Shown here: one piece after another, positions 1 through 10,100 of the stretch
How positions within the stretch are numbered: position 1 is the first letter of the stretch
Layout of the letters: each line of letters opens with the position of its first letter
NCBI RefSeq assembly: GCF_000420945.1
Contig: NZ_ATVX01000022.1
Location: forward strand, 1-45,344
Origin: Butyrivibrio sp. VCB2006
GTDB lineage: Bacteria > Bacillota > Clostridia > Lachnospirales > Lachnospiraceae
Direction of reading: 5' to 3'
Length of the DNA stretch: 45,344 nt
Notes under the pieces: model-generated
Seen by the model: the letters and a program-made list of their open reading frames with translations, nothing else
Database searches by the model: none
What the model was told of the DNA's origin: nothing
Position numbers and translations under genes: made by a program

Positions 1-14
1 TAGTGGAGTAGAAC

Positions 15-1217
15 ATGGATAAAAAAAGGGCTTTGTCTGGCGCCATAATATTTATAACCCTGATGGGAATCGTAAGTCTGTTTTCGGACATGACTCATGA
101 AGGCGCCAGAAGCATATTGGGCGAATATCTGAACCTCGCAGGGGCATCCGCTGCAACCATCGGATTTGTGTCCGGTATAGGAGAATTGTGCGGGTATTCA
201 CTAAGGCTCATATCCGGATTTATAGCAGATAAAACGAAGAAATACTGGACATTTGTTATCACAGGCTATGTAATACAGGCTCTGGCGATTCCTGCACTGG
301 CACTCGTACCTGAACATGGCTGGATTTGGGCCTGCGGTCTTGTGATCCTGGAGCGTATCGGAAAAGCGATAAAAAAGCCTGCCAAAAACACATTGGTAAG
401 CTTTGCGGCAAGCGAGATCGGAACCGGAAAAGGCTTTGCCTATCAGGAGTTTCTGGATCAGCTTGGCGCGTTTCTCGGACCGGTACTGCTTTTTGTAACA
501 GCTCTTGTAAAAGGTACAGACGACCTTTTTACAACGTATAGGATCTCTTTTGCGATACTGCTTGTTCCTGCAATGATCACCATAGCTCTTGTTTTGACAG
601 CAAAGATAAGATACCCTGATCCGGAGATCTTTGAAAAGCAGGAAGATAAACCGGCAAGCTTTGAATTCAGGAAGTCATTTGTTCTGTTCATGGCGGCCAT
701 CTGCTTTTTTGCTTTTGGCTTTGCAGACTTCACCCTGATCACACTTCATTCGGCTAATACCGGAGCATTTAATGAATCCATGCTCAGCCTGCTATATGCT
801 GGGGCAATGGCTGTGGATGCCTTTGCTGCACTATTCTTTGGCTGGCTTTATGATAAGGTCGGGCTGAAGGCTCTGATCATTTCCACACTATGCAGCACAT
901 TCTTCTCATGTTTTGTTTTTATGACTGGAAATGCCTGGTTGATCGGAGCTGGGATAATTCTGTGGGGGATTGGAATGGGTGCGCAGGAAAGTATTATGAA
1001 AGCAGCTGTCAGCGGAATCGTCCCGCGTTCCATGCGAAGCACCGGTTTCGGAATATTTGAGACAGGATTTGGTATTGCGTGGTTTCTGGGCAGTTGGCTT
1101 CTCGGTGCCCTGTATGATTTGAATCCTGTGTATCTTGTCACTGTGTCTGTGGTATCACAGTTTCTGGCGATTGCATTTTATGCTTTATGCCTCCGGTGCA
1201 ATAAGACAGAGTGTTAA
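15..1217 (+). CDS. MFS transporter
   Basis: Major facilitator superfamily permease of 400 residues with about twelve hydrophobic segments, so an inner-membrane secondary transporter of unknown substrate. The first helix ends in SLFSDMTHEGAR (residues 21-32), and the loop after helix 2 reads GFIADKTKK (68-76), which fits the MFS loop signature G-x-x-x-D-(R/K). A long loop around residues 195-215 separates the two six-helix halves. The start has a GTGGAG ribosome site six bases upstream. The gene is followed by a strong hairpin shared with the convergent regulator gene. Its upstream partner, if any, lies outside the window. The family is clear; the substrate cannot be read from the sequence. 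Confidence 0.85.
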   Translation: MDKKRALSGAIIFITLMGIVSLFSDMTHEGARSILGEYLNLAGASAATIGFVSGIGELCGYSLRLISGFIADKTKKYWTFVITGYVIQALAIPALALVPEHGWIWACGLVILERIGKAIKKPAKNTLVSFAASEIGTGKGFAYQEFLDQLGAFLGPVLLFVTALVKGTDDLFTTYRISFAILLVPAMITIALVLTAKIRYPDPEIFEKQEDKPASFEFRKSFVLFMAAICFFAFGFADFTLITLHSANTGAFNESMLSLLYAGAMAVDAFAALFFGWLYDKVGLKALIISTLCSTFFSCFVFMTGNAWLIGAGIILWGIGMGAQESIMKAAVSGIVPRSMRSTGFGIFETGFGIAWFLGSWLLGALYDLNPVYLVTVSVVSQFLAIAFYALCLRCNKTEC

Positions 1218-1272
1218 CAATTCCAGTTTGTTGGAATGAGCATTATATTTGAACATAATCTTCCATTAAAAT

Positions 1273-1305
1273 ACAACATGGTGGTCGTGATGACCACCAT
1301 GTTGT
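1273..1305. terminator. Bidirectional terminator hairpin between convergent genes
   Basis: Perfect 14-bp stem (1273-1286 paired with 1292-1305) with a 5-base loop, lying exactly between the converging MFS and HTH genes. The stop codon of the reverse-strand gene begins at the stem edge. On the reverse strand the stem is followed by a T-rich run; on the forward strand the T-run is weak. A second small hairpin (TTCCA-TGGAA) sits at 1221-1236. Confidence 0.7.
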
Positions 1306-1880
1306 TAGTTTATCCGGATATCATCTGCATTATATGTTGCGAAGGGGTGATTGTTATATACAAACACTATCCTTTCGGGCTTGTCGTCTCTTATGAGAGG
1401 AATCACATCTACAGATTGATTATAAAAAGATAGGTCTCGTTTTGTAATAAGAGATACGGTGATTGTTTTGCCATCTTTTCCCCAGTCCATATACCACCCA
1501 CATAGGCTTCGGTATTTTGGAATGTCCACAGAAACAACAAGATCTTCGCCATTCAATTGAACTGTTTTTATCTTGCTCGCATCAGATATCTCCTGGTATC
1601 TGGTGAAATAAAGCAATGCACATACCGCAATAAAAAGGGCTGCAGAGAAGGCATAAAGTATTTTTACCTTTGCGCTCAACTTTTTGCGTTGCTTTGTATC
1701 AGTTGCGATTTTCTCAATTACCTCAGCATCATCTTTTAAAAGTGAATCAAGAGGAATGTCCAATATCTCTGATAAAGAAACTATTATTTGCAGATCAGGA
1801 TAATTTCTTTCGCTTTCCCAATTCGAAACAGCTGAACGTGACACACCAATTTTTTCAGCCAATGATAAATGGTTAGACAA
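1305..1880 (-). CDS. HTH (XRE) regulator with membrane segment, N-terminus eroded
   Basis: Product has an XRE-type DNA-binding domain (LAEKIGVSRSAVSNWESE, residues 7-24), a linker, one transmembrane helix (about 73-93) and an external domain of about 95 residues, so it resembles membrane-tethered one-component regulators. The usual first HTH helix (an LRKKKGLSQEE-like stretch) is incomplete. The only in-frame starts are a TTG at 1878-1880 and a CTG slightly upstream, and no ATG exists before the in-frame stop at 1908-1910. The extra codons before the TTG still resemble helix 1 in spacing, so the gene has either lost its start by mutation or uses a poor start. It is divergent from the flavin reductase gene with a short shared promoter region. 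The target and the signal are unknown. Confidence 0.6.
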   Translation of the reverse strand: MSNHLSLAEKIGVSRSAVSNWESERNYPDLQIIVSLSEILDIPLDSLLKDDAEVIEKIATDTKQRKKLSAKVKILYAFSAALFIAVCALLYFTRYQEISDASKIKTVQLNGEDLVVSVDIPKYRSLCGWYMDWGKDGKTITVSLITKRDLSFYNQSVDVIPLIRDDKPERIVFVYNNHPFATYNADDIRIN

Positions 1881-1937
1881 ATTCAGGTTTGCTGATTTGA
1901 TTATCTTTCAGCAAAACTTACTGTCTGAGGAGATAAA

Positions 1938-2483
1938 ATGGCAAAAAGACGATCTGTTGATCCTAAATATTCTATGTGTGTACAGCCTTCTTTTATTATT
2001 GGCACGAATAACGAGGATGGTTCTGCAAACTTTGCTCCTATCACCTGGGCAAGTGCAACGCATGAAGATGGCGACCAATATTTATTTGTTATAAGTATGG
2101 CAGGAACTAAGATGACTAAGAAAAACGTTCTAAGAACCGGTGTCTTTAGTGCAAACCTTGTCAGCATAGATATGCTTCCTCTTATGGATTACTTTGGCTC
2201 TAAACATGCCAAAGATGGCGCTAAGAATGATATTTCTTATGAGGTTGTGAGAGGAGAGGTATTGGATGTTCCTGTATTGAATGAAAGCCGATGGGTGTAT
2301 GAATGCGAGGTTGCAAGAACTGTCGAGACTGGAGATTCAACTACTTTCTTTTGTCATATCCGCAATATACAGATGGATGAAAGACTTACGTGTGAAGATA
2401 TATTTGATATTGATCTTACGGTGTTGGATCCAGTCATCTATTTCCTGGTGGGGCATCTCAACCATCAAAGCCGTAAGTTTTAA
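1938..2483 (+). CDS. Flavin reductase-like domain protein, C-terminus altered
   Basis: Flavin reductase-like (DIM6/NTAB type) FMN-binding split-barrel protein, 181 residues. The N-terminal half shows the typical run GTNNEDGSANFAPITWAS (about residues 22-39) and then KNVLRTGVFSANLVS. Members bind FMN and reduce flavin or act as small flavoproteins in the cytoplasm. A GAGGAG ribosome site precedes the ATG. The normal family end after DLTVLDPVIY is missing and is replaced by an unrelated tail of about 13 residues. Directly behind it, in another frame, lies a piece of an ABC exporter, so a deletion or recombination has fused the two loci near 2440-2490. Most of the fold is present, but activity is uncertain. 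Confidence 0.75.
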   Translation: MAKRRSVDPKYSMCVQPSFIIGTNNEDGSANFAPITWASATHEDGDQYLFVISMAGTKMTKKNVLRTGVFSANLVSIDMLPLMDYFGSKHAKDGAKNDISYEVVRGEVLDVPVLNESRWVYECEVARTVETGDSTTFFCHIRNIQMDERLTCEDIFDIDLTVLDPVIYFLVGHLNHQSRKF

Positions 2484-2487
2484 GCTT

Positions 2488-2802
2488 ATGTCTGAAATTG
2501 ACTGGGACAAGATCGAGGACAAGAGGAAAGCATCCTTCATTATCCTTGATGAGGCAACTGCCAATGTTGATCCTGAGAATGAAAAAGAACTTACGCAGGC
2601 CATAGAGAATCTGACAAAAGAAAAGACCATTATCATGATTGCCCACAGGCTTAAGACAGTTAGACATGCAGACCAGATAGTTGTTATTGATAAAGGTCGA
2701 ATTGTTCAAAAAGGCAAGCATGATGAGCTGATGGAGCAGGATGGATTATATAAGAACTTTGTCAGTGGAAGAAAGCAGGCTGTTAGCTGGAAGATAGCGT
2801 GA
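2488..2802 (+). pseudogene. C-terminal fragment of an ABC exporter ATPase
   Basis: Encodes only the last part of an ABC ATPase: Walker B and D-loop FIILDEATANVDPENE, the H-loop IAHRLKTVRHAD and the typical end IVQKGKHDELMEQDGLYKNF. Walker A, the Q-loop, the signature motif and the whole membrane domain are absent, so it cannot be a working transporter. The ATG at 2488 has no ribosome site. It overlaps the end of the flavin reductase frame and is best read as the 3' relic of a multidrug/lipid-type exporter left by a deletion. An N-terminal relic of a similar exporter lies far away at 25417. Confidence 0.8.
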
Positions 2803-2835
2803 TATAGAATTTTCATAGAATTTCATAACCTACTA

Positions 2836-2890
2836 CCCCCACTCTTGGGGGCTAAAAGAGAAACTTTCCGTAACGGAAAGTTTTTCTTTT
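2836..2890 (+). terminator. Tandem hairpins ending in an intrinsic terminator
   Basis: A first small hairpin (CCCCC 2836-2840 with GGGGG 2847-2851) is followed by a long one: 2854-2870 pairs with 2874-2890 (17 bp, one G-U, loop TAA). The 3' arm is T-rich, ending in TTTTTCTTTT. It fits an intrinsic terminator behind the ABC relic. Confidence 0.7.
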
Positions 2891-2915
2891 ACAACTAATA
2901 CAACAAGTGTATTAT
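2888..2915 (+). promoter_or_regulatory. Candidate sigma-A promoter of the MFS gene
   Basis: TTTACA (2888-2893) and TATTAT (2910-2915) are separated by 16 bp and lie 59 bases before the start at 2974. The -35 overlaps the terminator arm. Judged by eye only. Confidence 0.35.
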
Positions 2916-2973
2916 AGTAAGTGTCTGTTCCATATAGAATAAAGTCATGAAAACAAGTAAGGAGGCTTTAGAT

Positions 2974-4341
2974 ATGGAACAGAACAAGAAAATGTACGGG
3001 GAAATCCTTAAGGAACGTGAATATAGAAAACTGATTTTTGCAACAGTTATCAACCGCTTTGGTGATTCTGTTGATGCAATTGCTTTTACATGGCTGGTTT
3101 ATCAGATTACTCACAGCGCAATGTGGTCAGCAATAGTGTTTGCACTTAATACACTTCCAAATGTAGTGGTACAGCCTTTTGCCGGTGCCATTGTGGAGAA
3201 GATGAACAAAAAGCACGTGATAGTAGCTACACACCTTCTCAGAGCTGTAATTATCACATTGTTTGCACTCTTATATAGAGCTGGCCTGGTGAATGCACTG
3301 ATCATGGCAATTTTCACATTGATCATCACAACAGTTGAATCCTTTAATCTTCCTGCAACATCAGCTTATACAATGCAGGTGATCAAAAAAGAGCATTTGA
3401 CCTGCGGAATGAGTCTTAACTCCATGCTTTCAAGTGCTGCGTCACTGGCAGGTACAGGAGCTGCAGGCGTGATCATCGCAACAGCCGGTGTTTCTTTTGC
3501 AATGATGATTGATGTAGCAACTTTTGTAATAGCAGCAGTGCTTATCAGCGTAATGAAGGCCGGAATAGTTGCAGTTACTGAAGCAGTCAAGGCTGCATCC
3601 GCAACTGAAAAAGCAGATGACAAGAAAGAGCAGAGTAAAATTGAATTCTTCCTGGATGGCTTTAGATATGTAGCAAACTCCCGTGTTATCTGCAATTATG
3701 GACTGCTTGCAGTTGCACTTAACTTTATGCTTATTCCTATAAATGCGCTTCAGGCACCAATTGTCAGCGAGATATTCAAAATGGGAGGTGAAATCCTCAG
3801 TATTGCAGGCGCATTTGCTGCAATCGGAGGTATCGCTGGATCAGCACTTGTACCGGTTCTCTCTAAGAAGCTCTCTCCACTCAAGGTGATAATGCTTGGA
3901 ACAGCTGCTCTCGGTGTTGCAATGCTTGGAATCGCCTGCGGCGGGCTCTTTGCAGGAAACAATATCGCTTGTTATGTTGACGTGGCAGCTTCATTTTTTG
4001 TCATGATGGTAGCAGCATCAACCATCGGCGGCACAATAAACATCCAGTTCATGAAAAATGCTGATCCGAAATATATAGCAAGAGCAGCCGCAGTAATGGG
4101 CGCTTGTGGAACAGCATGCATGCCCGTTGGATCATTTCTTTTAAGCGCACTTGTAGCTAAGGTGAGCACAGAGTCAATCCTTATCTTCTGCGTGATCTTT
4201 GCGGCAGCTATTTTTGCAGTATTAGTGCTTGTAAAGCCTCAGATGGAGATTGAGGAAGGCTCTCTTGGAATTAAAAAGAGAAATTATCAGCTACCATGGG
4301 TTGATAATGGGGGAGTTTTTTATGCAGTTAAAGCTAAATGA
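2974..4341 (+). CDS. MFS transporter, MFS_3 / macrolide-efflux-like
   Basis: Twelve-helix permease of about 455 residues of the MFS_3 (MefA-like efflux) type; it starts with the family-like segment REYRKLIFATVINRFGDSVDAI and has a hydrophilic central loop rich in Lys/Glu (about residues 205-220). Members pump drugs or secreted compounds outwards. The ATG at 2974 is chosen because AAGGAGG lies eight bases before it; the ATG at 2947 has no such site. The last 20 bases overlap, in another frame, the start of the HTH-TPR gene, so the two are translationally coupled and the regulator may control the pump. The substrate is unknown. Confidence 0.85.
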   Translation: MEQNKKMYGEILKEREYRKLIFATVINRFGDSVDAIAFTWLVYQITHSAMWSAIVFALNTLPNVVVQPFAGAIVEKMNKKHVIVATHLLRAVIITLFALLYRAGLVNALIMAIFTLIITTVESFNLPATSAYTMQVIKKEHLTCGMSLNSMLSSAASLAGTGAAGVIIATAGVSFAMMIDVATFVIAAVLISVMKAGIVAVTEAVKAASATEKADDKKEQSKIEFFLDGFRYVANSRVICNYGLLAVALNFMLIPINALQAPIVSEIFKMGGEILSIAGAFAAIGGIAGSALVPVLSKKLSPLKVIMLGTAALGVAMLGIACGGLFAGNNIACYVDVAASFFVMMVAASTIGGTINIQFMKNADPKYIARAAAVMGACGTACMPVGSFLLSALVAKVSTESILIFCVIFAAAIFAVLVLVKPQMEIEEGSLGIKKRNYQLPWVDNGGVFYAVKAK

Positions 4342-5440
4342 AAATATCAAGAAATACCGAAAAGACATGAATCTGACTCAGGAAGAACTGGCAGAAGCCT
4401 TTGGGGTCACCGTTGGAGCTGTATCAAAATGGGAAAGCGGAAGCAATGTCCCGGATATTCTGACTCTTATGCAGCTTGCAGACTTTTTTAGTATATCTGT
4501 CGACGTACTGCTGGGATATAGTATGTCTTCCAAGAACATCAAAGACATTTCCGACAGGCTGGATGGTCTTTTACACGAGGATAAATATGACGAGGCCATA
4601 GCCGAGGCTGAAAAAGCCCTGGTCAGATACCCCGGTAATTTCAAGATACTCACGAGCTGCGCGGATACATACAGTATTGTTTCATCGGTAAAAGACCTTA
4701 AGAATTACAGAAACAAAGCGATAGAGCTTTTTGAATCGGCTCTTTGCTACGTTTCACAGAGTGATGACCCGGATCAGGAAGTCTTTAGACTAAAATTTCG
4801 TATTGCAACCTTGAAAGGTCGTGATAACCCGGAGAAATCTCTCGAAGAATTTAAAAAGATAAACTATCAGGGAATAGCTGATATCAACATTGCCAATATA
4901 CTGAGGATGACGGGCAAAATTGATGAAGCAATGGAAACCTACACTAAAGTGCTGGTCTCAATTTTGGTCAAAGTTCTGCAGTTTGCCATGGAAATGTTTA
5001 TGGTGCTGGTTTCCATGGACAACACCAAAGATTACAAAGAAGCCAGCGAACTCATGGACTGGTTCATGACCATAGTTGATTCAACCAGCACTGATAAAAG
5101 GCAGAACAGCTATCTTACCAAGATGAAGATTATGGGACTTATCTTTAAATCTCTGGTTCTTTCCTGTCTCAAAGAGTACGATGACATGGAAAACTGCATC
5201 GATACAGCTCTGGAAATAGCCAGGAAATACGATAAAAATCCTTCAAACGATTTTTCTGGCAAGATTAAATTCTGGCATGGAAGTAAGGACTATCACGCAT
5301 CGATATATGATGAGTTTGGCGTAGGTGCCGTGGCGGGTATCGACAATCTCTTTTCCATAGGTCCTAAGGTGCTTCCTGATAAAGTTATAAAAAAGATGGA
5401 AGCAGCGTTGGAGTACTGGAATAGTATAAAGAAAGGATAG
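4322..5440 (+). CDS. HTH (XRE) regulator with TPR-like sensor domain
   Basis: 372 residues: an N-terminal XRE helix-turn-helix (residues 5-60, with LTQEELAEAFGVTVGAVSKW) followed by a long all-helical region with TPR-like repeats (about 80-360). Such proteins bind DNA as dimers and often respond to peptides or small ligands through the TPR part, but the ligand is unknown here. The ATG at 4322 follows GGGGAG (4309-4314) and lies inside the end of the MFS gene, indicating coupling. A relic of a related C-terminus is found at 27387-27494 (both keep a KKMExAxxYWxSI pattern), and another full HTH-TPR gene lies at 27940. Confidence 0.85.
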   Translation: MQLKLNENIKKYRKDMNLTQEELAEAFGVTVGAVSKWESGSNVPDILTLMQLADFFSISVDVLLGYSMSSKNIKDISDRLDGLLHEDKYDEAIAEAEKALVRYPGNFKILTSCADTYSIVSSVKDLKNYRNKAIELFESALCYVSQSDDPDQEVFRLKFRIATLKGRDNPEKSLEEFKKINYQGIADINIANILRMTGKIDEAMETYTKVLVSILVKVLQFAMEMFMVLVSMDNTKDYKEASELMDWFMTIVDSTSTDKRQNSYLTKMKIMGLIFKSLVLSCLKEYDDMENCIDTALEIARKYDKNPSNDFSGKIKFWHGSKDYHASIYDEFGVGAVAGIDNLFSIGPKVLPDKVIKKMEAALEYWNSIKKG

Positions 5441-5562
5441 ATATGCCAAACTGAGTTAGAAAAGATTCCGAATGCATCTTTCTCATAAGGGTGTTTGTAT
5501 ACATAGTAGATGCTGTGCACCTATGTAAAAGTGGTAAAAAAGCACGGTTAAAGGGGCATTTA

Positions 5563-7161
5563 ATGGACAGAAATAAAAACACTAAAAAGAAATTGATGGT
5601 TCGGGGAATTCTGCTTCTGGCATTTATAGCAGTTTTGGGATTCAATTATGACAGGATTTATAGGTCTATATTTAATATTATGAATCCTATAGATGCCATA
5701 TATGAATATGACGGGCAGCATGTTTCAATAAGAGGTCTGTTTGAGGCAAATTATGAAGAGATTCATTATGCAAGTCATCTTGGCGTATCTTGTAGTTCTG
5801 GAAGCAGCAGCTCACAAACTCGTGTGTCTGAGTCAACTGGAATAAATATGGGAAATGGTTCTAGCAGCTCAAGTAATGAATTTCAATATGACAGGTACTA
5901 TGTGGATGACAACAACTATATGTGGGTTGTAAGTGGAAAAATCAATAGTACAGATTCATATTCTTCAATTCTGGGAGACACAACTGATAAGTCTTCAACA
6001 TCTGAGTATAAGTATTATAAAGGTATGGAAGCCGGAGTTGAGAAGACAGCATATGAGTACATCGGGAGCAAAACCAGAACTTGTTTAGATGTTGAGAAGA
6101 TTCTTTTACCTGATCTTTCGGAGATGTCAGACGTCAATGTTTTTTTTGATGGAAAACCAGATGAAGAAGGACATTTTGTTATTACTTTTAAAGGAAAAAA
6201 GCTTAGTTTCTTAGAGGAAGCTTTTAAAGGAGGATCATTTACTTCAGACAGTTTTACGGAAATCAAATATATATTTGATGCCGAGAGCAGAAAGCTTTTA
6301 GCGGTAAAGCTTTCTGGTGAAAGAGACTATGCAATCAATAACGGAACAGGGCATATGTCACGAAGCATGAGCCTTATGGTAACTAAGCTTACTTATGGCG
6401 ATGTTGATAATATAGATATACCTGAGTTTCTGTGTGAGAATTCCACGATTAATGATGTTCTTACAGAAAAAACTATTATTGAACCGAGTCCTATGCTGAC
6501 TATTGTCTATGAGTCCGGAAGCGAGAAGGAAAGTGCTGTTAATAGCATCTGGCATGAGGGGCTTAGCGATATGACAGAAGTTAAGAAAAGCTATGCTATT
6601 TTTGATAAGGATGAGGGGCTTTTTTTAAGGTATACTTATTATAGAGAAGGAGAGGAGCTTGGAAGCATAATTGTTCCTCTTGTGGTTTCAGGAAACAGAA
6701 TAATCAATAGTAACAATCTTTATGTATCACCTGATGACATGGTGACAATTGGCAGTCATGGAAGCGTGTGGGTTACACATGATATATCAAGTACTATAAC
6801 AGGTCAGACCTGCTATAAGATTGATAAAGAAGGGAAGCTGTCATTTAACTACAGTGTAACTAAAGAGGCCAAAGTATCCAATCTTCTTGATGAGGAAGAA
6901 TTGTCTTTGTATTCAGAAGATGATATAGAAGCATTGAAACGATTAGCGACAGATTATGAACAGGCTAAATTCGCTTCTATGGACAGATATGAGATACTGA
7001 AAAATGATGCTTTGAATGTTTATTATGTATTAGATGTTAATGATGATCTTGATAAACTTACTAATGAGTATGGAGTATCATTTATTTCTCAAAAGAAAGC
7101 GGACAAGATGATCAGTACTGGGTACGAGGGCATTATCGAGTGGCAGAGTATGGAAGACTAA
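5563..7161 (+). CDS. Membrane-anchored extracellular protein of unknown function
   Basis: 532 residues, not recognised. A basic N-terminus (DRNKNTKKKLMVRG) leads into one hydrophobic segment (about residues 14-28) without a lipobox, so it is probably a signal anchor with the remainder outside. A Ser-rich stretch follows (about 85-115), then a mixed alpha/beta region with many Asp, Glu, Tyr and Ser. No catalytic motif is visible. The ATG at 5563 has AAGGGG (5551-5556) upstream; more distal starts lack a site. It lies 36 bases before the DUF5107-TPR gene and in the same direction, so the two may be co-transcribed. Codon use is more AT-rich than in its neighbours. Confidence 0.75.
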   Translation: MDRNKNTKKKLMVRGILLLAFIAVLGFNYDRIYRSIFNIMNPIDAIYEYDGQHVSIRGLFEANYEEIHYASHLGVSCSSGSSSSQTRVSESTGINMGNGSSSSSNEFQYDRYYVDDNNYMWVVSGKINSTDSYSSILGDTTDKSSTSEYKYYKGMEAGVEKTAYEYIGSKTRTCLDVEKILLPDLSEMSDVNVFFDGKPDEEGHFVITFKGKKLSFLEEAFKGGSFTSDSFTEIKYIFDAESRKLLAVKLSGERDYAINNGTGHMSRSMSLMVTKLTYGDVDNIDIPEFLCENSTINDVLTEKTIIEPSPMLTIVYESGSEKESAVNSIWHEGLSDMTEVKKSYAIFDKDEGLFLRYTYYREGEELGSIIVPLVVSGNRIINSNNLYVSPDDMVTIGSHGSVWVTHDISSTITGQTCYKIDKEGKLSFNYSVTKEAKVSNLLDEEELSLYSEDDIEALKRLATDYEQAKFASMDRYEILKNDALNVYYVLDVNDDLDKLTNEYGVSFISQKKADKMISTGYEGIIEWQSMED

Positions 7162-7197
7162 TCAGAATGCGTTCACTTAAAATAGGGAGAGGTAGAA

Positions 7198-10100
7198 ATG
7201 GAAGAAGTTAGAATATGGCAAGAAAAGACAATAATTCCTACTTATGAAATTGGTAGTCCGGATAAAAATCCTATGTTTCTGGAAAAGAGAGTGTATCAAG
7301 GGAGCTGTGGCAAAATATATCCATATCCAAATACTACAACCATCAGCAGGGAAAAGACTGACCATGAATGGAATGCAGTATATCTGGAAAATGAATATAT
7401 CAGGGTCATGATCCTTCCTGAGCTTGGGGGACGTATTCAGAGAGCCTACGACAAGACTAATGATTATGACTTTGTTTATTATAATCATGTGATTAAGCCT
7501 GCACTTGTTGGCCTTACCGGGCCATGGATTTCAGGTGGTATAGAGTTTAACTGGCCTCAGCATCACAGACCAACCACATATTCACCTGTGGACTACAAGA
7601 TAGTTGACAATGATGATGGTAGCAAAACACTCATAACAGGCGATATTGACCAGATGTACGGAACCAAAGAGGTTACTAAGTTTACTCTTTATCCGGACAA
7701 GGCTTATATAGAGATTACAGGTCAGCTCTATAACAGGACGCCACTACCGCAGACTTTCCTGTGGTGGGCAAATCCTGCGGTTTCTGTTAATGATCATACT
7801 CAGTCAATATTCCCACCGGATGTACACAGTGTTTACGACCATGGTAAAAGAGCTGTATCACGCTTTCCAATAGCTACCGGTGAGTATTATAAGCATGACT
7901 ACAGTGAAGGCGTTGATATATCCAGGTATAAGAACATTCCTGTTCCTACATCCTACATGGCGGAAAAATCAGATTATAACTTTGTTGGGGGCTATGATTA
8001 CCAGAAAAAGGCTGGCCTTCTTCATGTTGCTGATCACCATGTTTCTCCGGGCAAAAAGCAGTGGACCTGGGGATGCGGTGACTTCGGTAAAGCCTGGGAC
8101 AGAAATCTTACTGATGAAGATGGACCATACATTGAGCTGATGACAGGTATGTACTGTGATAATCAGCCTGATTTTTCGTGGCTTAAACCCTATGAAGAAA
8201 AGGTATTCAAGCAGTACTTTATGCCTTACAAGGCTGTAGGACAGGTCAAAAATGCCACCATTAACGCAGCTCTTAATCTGGAGTTTGATGATAAGGGCAT
8301 CCATGTGATCGTATATGCCACATCTCCAAGAGAGAATGCCCATATTGTTCTTGAATACGATGGAAAAAGAGTATATGACAAGGAAACCAAGCTGTCACCG
8401 GTTGATGTTTATGATGCCAATATTTCTTTTGACGAGCTTGGAATAACTGGGGCAAGTGTCGACGAAAACAATAAGGATTCAGATATATATAAATTCAAGA
8501 TATCTGTACTTGACGGAAAAAGAGAGCTGGTGTCTTATAAGCCAGTTTTCCAGGGAGTTCCGGAGCTGGCAGAACCGGCAAAAGCTGCAAAAGAACCTCA
8601 GGATATACTGACCAATGAAGAACTGTATCTTACAGGTCAGCATATTGAGCAGTATCGACATGCCACATGGCTTCCTGATCCGTATTACCTGGAAGGGCTG
8701 AAAAGAGATCCCGGTGATACCAGAATAAATAACGCCTACGGACTTCTTCTTTTCAGAAGAGGCCAGTTTGAGCTTTCAGAGAAGTATTTCAGAACAGCTC
8801 TTAAAAGACTTACAAGTATGCATCCAAATCCCTATGACTCAGAGCCATACTACAATCTGGGTCTGGCCCTGTTTTATCAGGAAAAGTATGATGAGGCCTT
8901 TGATGCCTTTTATAAGGCAACCTGGGTTAACGAACTTCAGGAGATGTCTTTCTACTACCTGGCGGCAATTGCCACAAGGAGAGAGGACTATGCTGAGGCG
9001 CTTGAGCTTGTAGAAAAGGGCCTTGTTAAGAATGCTCACAACATCAAGGCAAGGGGGCTTAAGGCAGCAATCCTTATGAAGCTTGGAAGGACCGGAGAGG
9101 CAAGAAGCTGTATCCACGATAATCTCAGGCTCGACGCTTTTGACTTTGTTTCCATGTTCCTTCTGTATACCCTGTCAGAAAGCAAAGACTACACAGGAGA
9201 TGCTTTCCACAGGATAACCAGAGATTTCCATGAAACCTACCTTTTAGTCGCAAGAGACCTTGCTGAGGCAGGTTTGTACGAGGAAGCTGCTTCTGCGTTA
9301 TCTCTTTTCCCGGGAGATAAACCAATGATTCATTACTATCTTGGGGCATACTATCAGAAACTTGGAAGAGATGATAAGGCGGCAGAAGAGTTCACAAAGG
9401 CAAAAGAAAGTGATTCCGCATATTGCTTCCCTAATAAGCTTGAAGATATTGCTGTGCTTAGAACTGCGATAAATCATGATGATCATGATGCCATGGCCAG
9501 ATACTATCTTGGTTGTCTTTTCTACGACAAACTGCAGTATGAAGAGGCAATCAGCCTGTGGGAGGAAGCAAAAAAGATAGACGACTGTTTCCCAACACTC
9601 CTAAGGAATCTTTCTATAGCCTATTACAATAAAATGGGCGATAAGGATAAGGCGAGAGCTTGTCTGGAAAGGGCCTTTGAACTTAATAAGGCTGATGCCA
9701 GAGTATTCCTTGAGCTTGACCAGTTATATCAGAAATTGCAGGTTCCGCTTAGGGATAGATATAAGCTTTATATGGATAACATTGAGCTTATTGAAAAGAG
9801 AGATGATCTTTACACTGAGTATGTGACACTTCTTAATGACCTTGAAATGCATGACGAGGCCTATGACAGGATTACTTCCCACAGCTTCCAGACCTGGGAA
9901 GGCGCTGAGGGTAAGATTACGACCCAGTTCAAGGTATGCCTGGTAGAGAAGGCAAAAGTTCTTTTGCAGGATGGAGATGGTGAAGGTGCAAAAAAGCTTC
10001 TTGAAAAGGCTCTTGAATATCCGGAGAACCTTGGAGAAGGAAGACTCGAAGGAACCAAGGATAACCATATTTACTACAACCTTGGACTTGCCTATGAGCT

